Assembly: GCF_007830295.1 (NCBI RefSeq)
Contig: NZ_VLKC01000002.1
Span: 1,242,887-1,306,886 of the forward strand
From: Sporomusa sp. KB1
GTDB taxonomy: Bacteria > Bacillota > Negativicutes > Sporomusales > Sporomusaceae
Length of the DNA: 64,000 nt
Direction of reading: 5' to 3'
In this document: positions 1-7,895 of the stretch, one piece after another
How positions within the stretch are numbered: position 1 is the first letter of the stretch
Layout of the letters: every line of letters starts with the position of its first letter
The notes under the pieces: generated by a model
The model's input: the letters and a program-made list of their open reading frames with translations, nothing else
What the model was told of the DNA's origin: nothing
Database searches by the model: none
Position numbers and translations under genes: made by a program

Positions 1-101
<101 letters not shown>

Positions 102-274
102 ATTATTATTGAAGCCATTTGTTGGCTCTATAAATCATAGTTAGAAATTGTTTTGGTTTTGTATGTCGCAAGCGACATACAACCGCACATCTGGCTTTTT
201 GATGCATTACTTACATTGTTCAGTTTTCAGGGAACATTTTGTCGTTCGCATTCTTGCGGATTCGACATTTATAT

Positions 275-303
275 ATGTTATCACGTTTGTTTCACCGTGT
301 CAA
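275..303 (-). promoter_or_regulatory. rRNA operon promoter
   Basis: On the minus strand TTGACA (298-303) and TAACAT (275-280) are separated by exactly 17 bases, a near-consensus housekeeping promoter about 170 bases upstream of the 16S start. The intervening leader has a perfect 20-base palindrome at 161-180 and a segment around 222-236 resembling common Firmicute rRNA leaders. The gene-free stretch 102-453 holds this promoter and leader; beyond the promoter I see nothing else in it. Confidence 0.8.
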
Positions 304-453
304 CAGTTTTTTATTCAATCCAACTAAGTTGTTAGCTTGACTTGGAATATTTCATCGCTCATCAAGGCGACTTACTTATAGTATCATGCCTTACCGGTTA
401 CGTCAACTGTGAATTTATGTATATTATCACCCTACATCCCAACCCAACCTTGC

Positions 454-1716
454 TCAAAGATATTCCTCATCAGGATCAAGGTACATCGAATAATCTATCA
501 TATATAACGGATAAGACAACTCCAACGTTTGTGTCTGACCATCCCAGTGGGCTGCCATATTAAATAATTGTCCCATATCATTGACAGTTATAAATGGCTG
601 TCCGTCCACAATGATAATAGGAGCTGCTTTCCCGTGAATGAATAATTCCGGTGTATCTGGCTGCCATTTTAGACGTTCACCCAACACGGCAGCTACGGTC
701 AACGCTGGCACCATCCAGACGGATTTTTGCTGGTAAATGTCGCTTGATAGTACCTGCCCTCCGAATTTGGCCACAGGCAAAATGAGTTCTAGGCAATTTT
801 GACTGTCATTCCATACTTCCCTCCCACCAAATAATGCCGGTAAGTATTCCACACTAACATATATTGAATTACCACGCCTCTTGCCGGGAACTATCTTATT
901 TTGGCGGGATACCGTTTGTTGGTGTTCATCCCATTTTACCGAAGTATTTAGACTATCAGCCAATGCCATAACCGGTATCTGTTTTTCACCAGCTATTGAA
1001 ATTATGTGTTCTGTACGCATTGTTCCGTTTATCTTGAGCTTGTGAATTTGGGCAAATTCTATTTGTCTGTCAGGAACCTCCTGAATCAATGACTTCAAGA
1101 AGGCATCTTCGGCCAAACCATCTAAACCAGCCTTGGCAAGTGCCTGCTTAACACCAGTTAGTGTAATCCTCTGCCTGCCATAGACATCCGGATAAATGCC
1201 AATAGAGGCTCTTCCGCTGGCGTCAACCCGTACTTTAACCCGTTCATACTCTATCTTAACCGGCGTATCACAAGCAACATACTCAAATAACTCCTCCACA
1301 TCTGCTTCCTGCATTCGTATACAACCATTCGATACAGCTCCCCCAATCGACCAAGGTGCGTTTGTTCCATGAATGCCGTACATAGGTGCAATACCCAGCC
1401 AGCGATATCCTAGGGGATTATTCGGCCCTGACGGCACTACAATTCCTTTGCCCGGAGGGTACCAGCAGGGATCCACTTCTTTTTCTATTATTGAAAACTC
1501 TCCCGTAGGCGTAGGGGAAGACGGTTTACCAATGGCAATCTGGTATTCCTTAAGTAGAGTATCCCCTTTGTATAATTCCAGTGTATGGCTGGGAAGATTG
1601 ATGATAATCTGTGGTAACAAATCTGGTACCACGGCCTGTGCATTGCCAGGCAAAATAGTCATGATAAAACCAAGGATTACCCCAAAAACCTGTCTGTATA
1701 CCCACTTTTTATCCAT
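454..1716 (-). CDS. L,D-transpeptidase (YkuD domain) with C-terminal copper-amine-oxidase-N-like domain
   Basis: Exported peptidoglycan-modifying enzyme of 420 aa. A signal-like hydrophobic segment covers residues 5-28. The YkuD domain follows, with the catalytic signature HGTN (about 116-119) and SNGCIRM (about 129-135, nucleophile Cys132). Such enzymes make 3-3 cross-links or attach proteins to peptidoglycan. The C-terminal half resembles Cu_amine_oxidN1 repeats, common in Firmicute cell-wall proteins and unlikely to bind copper. I chose the internal ATG at 1716, preceded by AAAAGGGG and starting MDKKW; the longer frame to 1866 would add 50 residues before the signal peptide. It stands alone between the rRNA promoter and panD. 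Physiological partner unknown. Confidence 0.85.
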   Translation of the reverse strand: MDKKWVYRQVFGVILGFIMTILPGNAQAVVPDLLPQIIINLPSHTLELYKGDTLLKEYQIAIGKPSSPTPTGEFSIIEKEVDPCWYPPGKGIVVPSGPNNPLGYRWLGIAPMYGIHGTNAPWSIGGAVSNGCIRMQEADVEELFEYVACDTPVKIEYERVKVRVDASGRASIGIYPDVYGRQRITLTGVKQALAKAGLDGLAEDAFLKSLIQEVPDRQIEFAQIHKLKINGTMRTEHIISIAGEKQIPVMALADSLNTSVKWDEHQQTVSRQNKIVPGKRRGNSIYVSVEYLPALFGGREVWNDSQNCLELILPVAKFGGQVLSSDIYQQKSVWMVPALTVAAVLGERLKWQPDTPELFIHGKAAPIIIVDGQPFITVNDMGQLFNMAAHWDGQTQTLELSYPLYMIDYSMYLDPDEEYL

Positions 1717-1883
1717 ACAGCCATCCCCTTTTAGCAAATGCTTAAGACAATAACATATATGAGGTTGAAGCGGCTGATATGCGCTAATTTGTCGGACAAG
1801 CATAAAAAAAGAAAGGAACTGTGTTTTTCTCCAGCACCCTTCTCTATTGAGCAACTTAGACGGCATAGACTCTGGCGGAGGAC

Positions 1884-2273
1884 TTACCGTGCGGCTGTTT
1901 GACCATGGAGTTCACCCTGCCTTATTTCCGCAATCCGATTAGCCTTGTCAACCATCACTATTTTTGGCCGATAATTTTTCTGCTTTGCTTCCGTCATCAT
2001 CGCATAAGCAATGATGATAACCACATCCCCGGGCTGCACCAGCCGGGCGGCAGCCCCATTTAAACAAACGATCCCTGAATTTCTCGGCCCCATGATTACA
2101 TAGGTTTCCAACCGGCTACCATTATTGTTATTTACAATCTGAACCTTTTCATTAGGTAAAATACCTGATGCTTCTAACAACGCCTCGTCTATCGTAATGC
2201 TGCCCATATAATTCAAGTTGGCTTCAGTGACAGTAGCACAATGAATCTTTGCCTTTAGTGAAGTCAATAACAT
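1884..2273 (-). CDS. panD: Aspartate 1-decarboxylase (pyruvoyl-dependent)
   Basis: Converts L-aspartate to beta-alanine for pantothenate synthesis. The 129-aa length is typical. The self-cleavage site YMGS is at residues 22-25; Gly-Ser cleavage would generate the pyruvoyl group on Ser25. The downstream RPG-type turn and NGAAARL stretch match the family. The start codon overlaps the panC stop (TGATG) and a GGAGG lies 7 bases upstream within panC, indicating translational coupling. Last gene of the DUF2520-panB-panC-panD operon. Confidence 0.96.
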   Translation of the reverse strand: MLLTSLKAKIHCATVTEANLNYMGSITIDEALLEASGILPNEKVQIVNNNNGSRLETYVIMGPRNSGIVCLNGAAARLVQPGDVVIIIAYAMMTEAKQKNYRPKIVMVDKANRIAEIRQGELHGQTAAR

Positions 2274-3121
2274 CAGGTTGCCTCCAGAATGGTGTTATCA
2301 ATCAGCCTGGTTGTACCAAACCTAACTGCAAGTGCTAACAATGCTTTTGTTGATAAAGTGCTGACCGACTCCAGCTCAGGATAGTTGTAAATTTCCACAT
2401 AGTCTAGGCTAGCTAACGGTTGCTCAGTGATAACACTAACTACCGCTGTACGAATTTTCGCTATATCCCGCTCGCCATCATGAACAAGCTGCTGTGCCAG
2501 CGAAAGACTCTGTGACAAGACCATCGCCGCGCTGCGTTCCTCAGTTGATAAATATCTGTTGCGTGAGCTCATCGCTAAACCATCATCCTCGCGCACAATC
2601 GGTACCATTTCAAGCTGCACATTCATATTCAAGTCACGAACCATCTGGTCGATCACCAACACCTGCTGGGCATCCTTCTGTCCAAAAAACGCCTTATCCG
2701 GCTGTACAATGTTAAATAATTTACTAACAACAGTTGTAACGCCACGAAAGTGTCCTGGACGGGAAAGTCCGCATAACTTAGCTGTTATTTTTTCGACATG
2801 TACATAACTGGCATACCTGTTAGGATACATCTCCGCTGCAGTTGGATGAAAAATGGCATCCACGCCCACACCATTTGCTTTTTCACTATCACCTGTCAAG
2901 TCACGCGGGTAACATGCCAAGTCCTCCTGCGGACCAAATTGAGTAGGATTAACAAAGATACTAGTGATCACAATATCACACTGTGCTTTGGCCCGCCGCA
3001 TCAGCGTCAAATGGCCTTCATGCAATGCCCCCATAGTGGGAACCAAAGCGATGCTTTTCCCTTGTCTCCTGGCAGCACTTACAAAAGCACGCATTTCTTG
3101 AATAGTTTCTATTACTCGCAT
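2273..3121 (-). CDS. panC: Pantothenate synthetase (pantoate--beta-alanine ligase)
   Basis: Joins pantoate and beta-alanine in an ATP-dependent step to give pantothenate in the cytoplasm. The 282-aa protein has the nucleotidylyltransferase-fold signatures [10 protein letters not shown] (about residues 28-37), [12 protein letters not shown] and the KMSKS-like MSSRN segment. AAGGAG precedes the ATG. It sits 64 bases downstream of panB and overlaps panD by one base, so the three pan genes are clearly one transcript. Confidence 0.97.
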   Translation of the reverse strand: MRVIETIQEMRAFVSAARRQGKSIALVPTMGALHEGHLTLMRRAKAQCDIVITSIFVNPTQFGPQEDLACYPRDLTGDSEKANGVGVDAIFHPTAAEMYPNRYASYVHVEKITAKLCGLSRPGHFRGVTTVVSKLFNIVQPDKAFFGQKDAQQVLVIDQMVRDLNMNVQLEMVPIVREDDGLAMSSRNRYLSTEERSAAMVLSQSLSLAQQLVHDGERDIAKIRTAVVSVITEQPLASLDYVEIYNYPELESVSTLSTKALLALAVRFGTTRLIDNTILEAT

Positions 3122-3185
3122 TGCCTACATTCCTCTCCTTACCACAATTCAATCAGTACAATTTTTCCAGCATAGTGTCAGCCAT

Positions 3186-3986
3186 TTAAAAGCTATACTC
3201 TGGTGCAGGAAATTGTCTTTCCTGCACCTCTTTGATATACCGTTGAACAGCAGCCCTGATTTCCTGGTGCAAATTTGCATATTTTTTAGCAAACTTCGGA
3301 AATCCTGCATGTAAACCTAATAAATCATGGCTAACCAGTACTTGTCCATCACAAGCGGCGCCGGCACCAATGCCGATCATGGGGATGGCAACCGCCTCAC
3401 ACACTCTCCTGGCCAGCCCATCAGGTATACATTCCAATACCAGCGCAAATATTCCCGCAGCCTCCAATGCCCGGGCATCATCCAACAGCGTTTGCGCGGT
3501 TTGCTCATCTCTGGCCTGTACCTTAAAGCCGCCTAATTGGTTAACTGACTGCGGCGTTAATCCCAGGTGACCTACCACCGGAATGCCTGCTGTCACAATT
3601 GCTTTCACCGTATCGGCCATGGCTGCGCCGCCTTCCAGTTTTACCGCCTGCGCGCCGCCCTCCTGCAGCAAGCGTCCCGCATTCTTGACAGCCTTTTTTA
3701 TCGATACTTGATAAGACATAAACGGCATATCGGCAACCACCATCGCACGTTTAGTACCCCGGCATACGGCTTTAATATGATGCAACATATCGTCCATCGT
3801 TACCGGCACTGTAGAGTCATAGCCCAATATGACATTTCCTAATGAATCACCTACTAAAAGCATATCCACTCCGGCTTCATCCAAGAGCTTAGCCATGGAA
3901 TAATCATACGCTGTCAGCATAGTAATTGCCCGGCCTTCACTTTTGTATTGACGCAAAACACTTGTCGTTATTTTGTTATGGCTCAT
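3186..3986 (-). CDS. panB: 3-methyl-2-oxobutanoate hydroxymethyltransferase
   Basis: Transfers a hydroxymethyl group from 5,10-methylene-H4folate to ketoisovalerate, making ketopantoate, the first committed step of pantothenate synthesis. Protein of 266 aa with the TIM-barrel motifs [20 protein letters not shown] and [15 protein letters not shown] chose the start at 3986 (MSHNK) rather than 4001. GGAGG lies 6 bases upstream, and the ATG overlaps the stop of the preceding gene as ATGA, typical of coupled translation. Confidence 0.97.
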   Translation of the reverse strand: MSHNKITTSVLRQYKSEGRAITMLTAYDYSMAKLLDEAGVDMLLVGDSLGNVILGYDSTVPVTMDDMLHHIKAVCRGTKRAMVVADMPFMSYQVSIKKAVKNAGRLLQEGGAQAVKLEGGAAMADTVKAIVTAGIPVVGHLGLTPQSVNQLGGFKVQARDEQTAQTLLDDARALEAAGIFALVLECIPDGLARRVCEAVAIPMIGIGAGAACDGQVLVSHDLLGLHAGFPKFAKKYANLHQEIRAAVQRYIKEVQERQFPAPEYSF

Positions 3987-4873
3987 ATTTCCCTCCAGCA
4001 TTTATCGCCCAGCATTTCGCCCATTGTCTCAAGCTGTGCTATTTCAAGACTGCCAATTTGTTGTACTAGCAGCAAAGTATGTAAACCTAATTGCCTGTAT
4101 AATTTCTCACTGTTATTATCCTGTCGCGCCAACGCTTGGAGATGAGCAGCCACGGTATTGGCATCCCCTCTTACAATCGGCCCGGTCAGTGCTTTAGGAG
4201 TCCCCTTATTGACCAAATTATCCACCGTTCCCTGCAAAAGCGGCAACAATGCCGTTGTCGCTTCCTCTGCAGATAGTCCGAGTTGTTGCAACAAGCTAAC
4301 CGCATTATGCACCAATACCACCAAATAATTTGACGCTATACAGGCAGCTGCGTGGTAAAGCACTCGCTGATCTGGTGGTACAAGAAAACTATCCCCGCCC
4401 ATATCCCGCACCATAGTTTTAGCAAGATTAACCGCTGCGTGGTCACCGTCTACAGCAAAATATACGCCAGACAGGCAACCGGTTTTATTTTTTATGCATG
4501 CAAATGATTGCAATGGATGCAGGGCACCAATAAAGGCCCCTTGCCGTTTGGCAGCTGCTAAGGTATCGGCTGGCAAAGCCCCGCTGGCATGATACACATA
4601 CTGTTCTTCATACCAACCGCCATTTTGTGCAATCTGCCCTGCAACATCTCCAATATACCTGTCTGATGTAGTGATAAAGACAACCTTTGCCTGTTGCGCA
4701 ATTTCTACCGGATTTACCGACCACGGTACAGCAAAACGTTCAGCCAGCATCGCAGCTGACGCCGGGCTCCTACTCGCAACTCCGGTTAATCTGTAACCGC
4801 ATTGGCACAAACTTGTCGCGAGCGCGTCTCCCACCTTACCTGCTCCAATAATCGCAAAACTTGGTTTTTCCAT
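3983..4873 (-). CDS. Rossmann-like / DUF2520 oxidoreductase, candidate ketopantoate reductase
   Basis: Protein of 296 aa with an N-terminal NAD(P)-binding motif [11 protein letters not shown] (about residues 9-19), an F420-oxidoreductase/6PGDH-like Rossmann domain, and a C-terminal helical DUF2520 domain. First gene of the pan operon, sharing an ATGA overlap with panB. PanB makes ketopantoate and PanC needs pantoate, yet no classical panE is present here. The inference is that this protein supplies ketopantoate reductase activity; a DUF2520-type enzyme (PanG) has, as I recall, been reported in Francisella. Family assignment is solid, the reaction is inferred. Confidence 0.8.
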   Translation of the reverse strand: MEKPSFAIIGAGKVGDALATSLCQCGYRLTGVASRSPASAAMLAERFAVPWSVNPVEIAQQAKVVFITTSDRYIGDVAGQIAQNGGWYEEQYVYHASGALPADTLAAAKRQGAFIGALHPLQSFACIKNKTGCLSGVYFAVDGDHAAVNLAKTMVRDMGGDSFLVPPDQRVLYHAAACIASNYLVVLVHNAVSLLQQLGLSAEEATTALLPLLQGTVDNLVNKGTPKALTGPIVRGDANTVAAHLQALARQDNNSEKLYRQLGLHTLLLVQQIGSLEIAQLETMGEMLGDKCWREI

Positions 4874-4921
4874 TTCTCACTCCCTCCCGCTTACGCCCAC
4901 GCCGTAAAGAAGCAAGTAATA

Positions 4922-4952
4922 TAAAAAGCCTTCCGGCACGTGTCCGAAAGGC
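4922..4952 (-). terminator. Intrinsic terminator/attenuator in pan leader
   Basis: On the minus strand GCCTTTCGG and CCGGAAGGC form a 9-bp stem around a short loop, followed by TTTTT. It lies about 150 bases after the inferred transcription start and about 50 bases before the DUF2520 start codon, so it would stop transcription before the pan genes unless antagonised. Confidence 0.75.
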
Positions 4953-5095
4953 ATAACTCTCCCTTGCTACCTCCCGTCTCAGTCCTGCGGATCTAAGCGG
5001 ATTATTTAACTATGAAAATTTGGCCACATCCATTTTCTTTGTTACTTAGTGTGACTCCTCTCGGATGCCACCTAAAAAATGATGGATGTAAAGCA
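4953..5095 (-). ncRNA. Structured 5' leader of the pan operon, candidate cis-regulatory RNA
   Basis: From the promoter the transcript would contain an 8-bp outer stem (5082-5089 with 5026-5033) enclosing a smaller hairpin at 5051-5072 with a GAGA loop. A purine-rich stretch (4960-4990) follows, then the terminator at 4922-4952. This is the architecture of a transcription-attenuating riboswitch or leader. I do not recognise the class: it is not a recognisable T-box, TPP, FMN or SAM element. The pan RNA motif known upstream of panB genes is a possibility I could not confirm. No protein-coding content is seen in the gene-free stretch 4874-5232. Confidence 0.45.
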
Positions 5096-5100
5096 ATTTG

Positions 5101-5130
5101 ATGATAGCATACTATGTAAAAAGAAAGCAA
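5101..5130 (-). promoter_or_regulatory. Probable promoter of the pan operon
   Basis: On the minus strand TTGCTT (5125-5130) and TATCAT (5101-5106) are separated by 18 bases. The position fits the start of the structured leader. Confidence 0.5.
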
Positions 5131-5174
5131 GCGTTTATTTATTTTCAAGGCATTTATATTATCGCTGATTGGCA

Positions 5175-5206
5175 CTAAAAAAGCGTCCCGCAGGACGCTT
5201 AAAAAA
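5175..5206 (-). terminator. Terminator of the LUD-domain gene
   Basis: AAGCGTCC and GGACGCTT form a perfect 8-bp stem with a CGCA loop (5181-5200), flanked by A/T runs on both sides. It lies 33 bases after the stop of the upstream minus-strand gene and separates it from the pan leader. Confidence 0.85.
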
Positions 5207-5232
5207 TTCAATTCTTACCCCATAAAAGATCA

Positions 5233-5874
5233 TTAAAAACCTAATTCTTCCCCGATGATAATTATCTCAACATCGGTAGCTGATGGCTTTTTATGCATAA
5301 CAGTAGTGACATTGCATATCCGGGTTGGCCCCTGGCAATCCATACATTCTCCTGTCACGGTACAAGGATTCGGGCGATTTAGCCGTTTATTATTAATAGG
5401 AGCAGCAACCAGCTCAATCCGGTCCATTGCAGCCTCAAGGTTTGTAACAATTTTATTAACACCAGTAATTACAATAACTTTCTTGGGCCCGAAGATCATC
5501 GCAGCCACCCGATTGCCTGCGCCATCAACGTTGACCAGCTCACCCTTTAGGGTCAACGCATTCGTGCCTGTTAAAAATACATCACTAGTTAGTTCCTTAC
5601 GGCGCACCGCCAGTGACTCTTCCGGCGATAAACCCGGTTTATTATGATTAAATACGGTATTGCCCCGTTCCTCAAGCAGCGTGTCAATCCCAACTTCTTT
5701 AATTGTCCATGAGCCACCAATACCCACAGTAGCATCAATAGGAATAAGGGTAGCCAGTTTGTCTAATGCTTCTTGTTTGGTATTTACATAGCTGGCAGTA
5801 AAATGATTCTTTTGCAAAGCTTCAACCACTTTAGCTGCAATTGTTTGATTGTGCCAGGTTTTTAATTCGCTCAT
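5233..5874 (-). CDS. LUD domain (DUF162) protein, LutC/YkgG-like
   Basis: Protein of 213 aa belonging to the LUD family, which includes the lactate-utilisation subunits LutB/LutC. Visible hallmarks are the N-terminal helix ending in ALQKNHF, the VGIGGSWTIKE stretch (about residues 50-60), the GNRVAAMIFGPKKVIVITGVNKIV core and a cysteine-rich segment CTVTGECMDC near residues 170-180. Stand-alone members are frequent in anaerobes and mostly uncharacterised. I prefer the ATG at 5874 (MSELK), which has GAGAGGAG at good spacing; the ATG at 5880 is too close. No lut neighbours, so a lactate role is not implied. Confidence 0.8.
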   Translation of the reverse strand: MSELKTWHNQTIAAKVVEALQKNHFTASYVNTKQEALDKLATLIPIDATVGIGGSWTIKEVGIDTLLEERGNTVFNHNKPGLSPEESLAVRRKELTSDVFLTGTNALTLKGELVNVDGAGNRVAAMIFGPKKVIVITGVNKIVTNLEAAMDRIELVAAPINNKRLNRPNPCTVTGECMDCQGPTRICNVTTVMHKKPSATDVEIIIIGEELGF

Positions 5875-5911
5875 GATCATTTCTCCTCTCAATTAAACAC
5901 GCATTATGGTA

Positions 5912-6436
5912 TTAATTGCTGATATTCATATACGAGGTAGCCATTTCTCGCATTTCCTCAGCTGTAGACTGATTGTACACCATGTTTATATGCTTGGCAT
6001 AGGATAAGCCGTTAAAACTACCATTGGCTTGGATAGTTATATACTCATTAAGTTGACTAGCAAATTCCGCAGTTAGTGGGATTTCCCGCACTGCTTTTAC
6101 AAGACCATCAGTTGCCTCCACCAGCACAACCATAAGCGTATTATCCTTTAGAGCTTCCTGCGGATACACACGAATACCTGACGGCACAGTATGCCAGGAG
6201 TATGGCGCATCATTCCATTTGCTTGTTCCAAACTTAAAGAGCAAAAAAATAATAGGACCATCAATATATACGCCTAACTCAACTGCACCACTCTTGATAT
6301 CCTCAATTTCCTGATCGGTAATTTTTGTTTTGACAATCAGCAAACTATGCCCTTCATTATCCAAGCGATACCTAATCTTTTCTTCCAGCTTACCTTGCCC
6401 TGGTATATATGGCTGCCCAACCTGGTCTGTTTGCAC
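5912..6436 (-). CDS. Hypothetical protein, 174 aa
   Basis: Not recognised. A soluble-looking mixed alpha/beta protein with GTG start (6436). A hydrophobic strand GPIIFLLFKFG lies near residue 60, and there is an aromatic-rich stretch around WNDAPYSWHTV. No signal peptide or membrane helix. It is 37 bases upstream of the LUD gene on the same strand and could be cotranscribed. The long frame and normal composition support a real gene; the ribosome binding site is weak. Confidence 0.7.
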   Translation of the reverse strand: MQTDQVGQPYIPGQGKLEEKIRYRLDNEGHSLLIVKTKITDQEIEDIKSGAVELGVYIDGPIIFLLFKFGTSKWNDAPYSWHTVPSGIRVYPQEALKDNTLMVVLVEATDGLVKAVREIPLTAEFASQLNEYITIQANGSFNGLSYAKHINMVYNQSTAEEMREMATSYMNISN

Positions 6437-6696
6437 AACTTGTCACCACTTTTCGAATATAGCTCTATTTTTTATATTATATCATTATCCATATGGATAA
6501 TCAAAGTAAGTAGCCTTTGTGCTGTAATTTAACCAAATCGTAAGGGAAAATATTCATTTATTCATTTGTAATAAATTGCTGCTGTTTGCGGGAAACTATC
6601 TACAACGCGTTAAGCCTTTACAAACTTCTTTGATGCAGGAATATATTGTACGTGTTGAAATTTTTACGTTCAATAATTTATCAGGAGGTGATTTTT

Positions 6697-6867
6697 GTGC
6701 TGCAGCACAAATCAAAGGGATGCGACGATTGCATCGAAAGCAGCTCTTGTGAATTTTCCTCAGAATTCTGCCCTAAAACCGTGCTTGATCACAATCTTGA
6801 TAGCGATTTAACCGCAGATCCTGTATTTAAAAAATACCAGGAACTTTACCAGCGTCTAAAAAATTAG
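6697..6867 (+). CDS. Small cysteine-containing protein, 56 aa
   Basis: Starts at GTG 6697 with a near-perfect AGGAGGTGA 6 bases upstream; the frame to 6646 lacks a ribosome binding site. The product has four cysteines (Cys9, 12, 18, 25, in the order C-x2-C-x5-C-x6-C) in the N-terminal half, possibly a metal or Fe-S site, and a charged C-terminal helix. I do not recognise the family. It is 25 bases upstream of a second small ORF on the same strand, and a terminator follows both. Being convergent with the nif operon suggests, but does not prove, a nitrogen-fixation link. Confidence 0.65.
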   Translation: MLQHKSKGCDDCIESSSCEFSSEFCPKTVLDHNLDSDLTADPVFKKYQELYQRLKN

Positions 6868-6892
6868 CAATTACTATACTAGGAGGTCTGCC

Positions 6893-7054
6893 GTGAAAAC
6901 GAAAATAAAATATTCTCACGGTAAAGGATTTAGTAAAAATCTCTCCTCAGTTACCATCGTAACCGGTGCTCGCACCAGCCCGGAAATCCAGAAAAACATC
7001 GAAAAAGCCCGCCCAGAGCGACAGAGTAACGGGCAGGCTCACCAAGTATTTTAG
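6893..7054 (+). CDS. Small basic protein, 53 aa
   Basis: A short ORF starting at GTG 6893 behind a perfect AGGAGG (spacing 6) and ending with TAG at 7054. The product is lysine/arginine-rich with no cysteines; its central segment SSVTIVTGART looks like a beta strand and turn. Family unknown. It ends 3 bases before the nifV-alpha stop on the opposite strand, and a rho-independent terminator (7085-7110) lies just beyond. The strong ribosome binding site and dedicated terminator argue that it is real. Confidence 0.6.
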   Translation: MKTKIKYSHGKGFSKNLSSVTIVTGARTSPEIQKNIEKARPERQSNGQAHQVF

Positions 7055-7057
7055 ATT

Positions 7058-7882
7058 CTATGAAAACCCACGTCTACTGCTTATGGCTGCCACTTGGCAG
7101 CCTATTTTTTTGGCCGCAGCTAGATTAGTACCTTCTGGTATAATGTCAGTCTCTTCAAGAACCGCCAGCACCTCTTCCAACGCAGCATTACCTGCCCGTT
7201 CACCAATACCAGTGGCAGTTACACTGGCAAATAATGCCCCACTTTGTAAGGCAGCTACCGTATTGGCTGTAGCCAGACCAAAATCATTATGGGCGTGAAA
7301 TTCGATTGGCAGTGAACAGCGGGCAGCCAAATGACTCATTAAATTCCGCGTGGTAAACGGGTCTAACAGGCCGACCGTGTCCGCATAACGAATGCGTACA
7401 GCCCCCAAACGCTCACTTAATTCAGCCAATTCCAGAAATTGATCAGGATGGGCCCGCGAGGCATCTTCGGCCCCCACAGATACACGACAGCCATGGCTCT
7501 GGGCCAAGGAAACAGCATTGGTAAGCTGCTCGTACACCCATTTTCGGCTTCGCTTTAGCTTATGATAAATATGCAGGTCAGATACAGGCACAGAAATATG
7601 CAAAAACTCAAAACCACAAGCCACGGAAGCTGCAATATCTTGGTGACAAGCGCGGTTCCAGGAAAAGGCAACCGCCTTTAGTCCAGCATTCAGGATGAGC
7701 CGCATGGCCTCAGCCTCTTCCTGCCCCATCACCGGGGTACCTGCCTCTATCCAAGTAATACCGGCATTATCCAAAGCTATCGCAATTCCCAGTTTTTCCA
7801 TAGCAGAAAATACAACCCCGGCCGCTTGTTCCCCATCTCGCATCGTAGTATCAATAAGAAATCCGGGTTTGAGTTCTGGCAT
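7058..7882 (-). CDS. nifV-alpha: Homocitrate synthase, alpha (catalytic barrel) subunit
   Basis: Catalytic half of a split homocitrate synthase, which condenses acetyl-CoA and 2-oxoglutarate to homocitrate, the organic ligand of FeMo-cofactor. The 274-aa protein keeps the barrel motifs DTTMRDGEQAAG (about residues 11-22), EFHAHNDFGLATANT (metal-binding HxH) and the [14 protein letters not shown] segment. It lacks the C-terminal communication domain. Start chosen at 7882, where AGGAG lies 7 bases upstream of MPELK. It follows the omega subunit after 13 bases, the same order as nifV-omega/nifV-alpha in Clostridium pasteurianum. Last gene of the nif operon; its 3' end overlaps a terminator for opposing genes. 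Confidence 0.92.
   Translation of the reverse strand: MPELKPGFLIDTTMRDGEQAAGVVFSAMEKLGIAIALDNAGITWIEAGTPVMGQEEAEAMRLILNAGLKAVAFSWNRACHQDIAASVACGFEFLHISVPVSDLHIYHKLKRSRKWVYEQLTNAVSLAQSHGCRVSVGAEDASRAHPDQFLELAELSERLGAVRIRYADTVGLLDPFTTRNLMSHLAARCSLPIEFHAHNDFGLATANTVAALQSGALFASVTATGIGERAGNAALEEVLAVLEETDIIPEGTNLAAAKKIGCQVAAISSRRGFS
7085..7110 (+). terminator. Terminator of the two small plus-strand ORFs, inside nifV-alpha
   Basis: A perfect 8-bp stem (GGCTGCCA/TGGCAGCC, 2-base loop, 7085-7102) is followed by TATTTTTTT on the plus strand. It is embedded in the last codons of the convergent nifV-alpha gene. Confidence 0.8.
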
Positions 7883-7895
7883 AAATCGGCTCCTT

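Noticed and set aside
5051-5072. T-box element in the pan leader
   Set aside because: The AGGTGGCATCC stretch resembles a T-box core, but it is about 100 bases before the terminator and close to the transcription start, leaving no room for Stem I.
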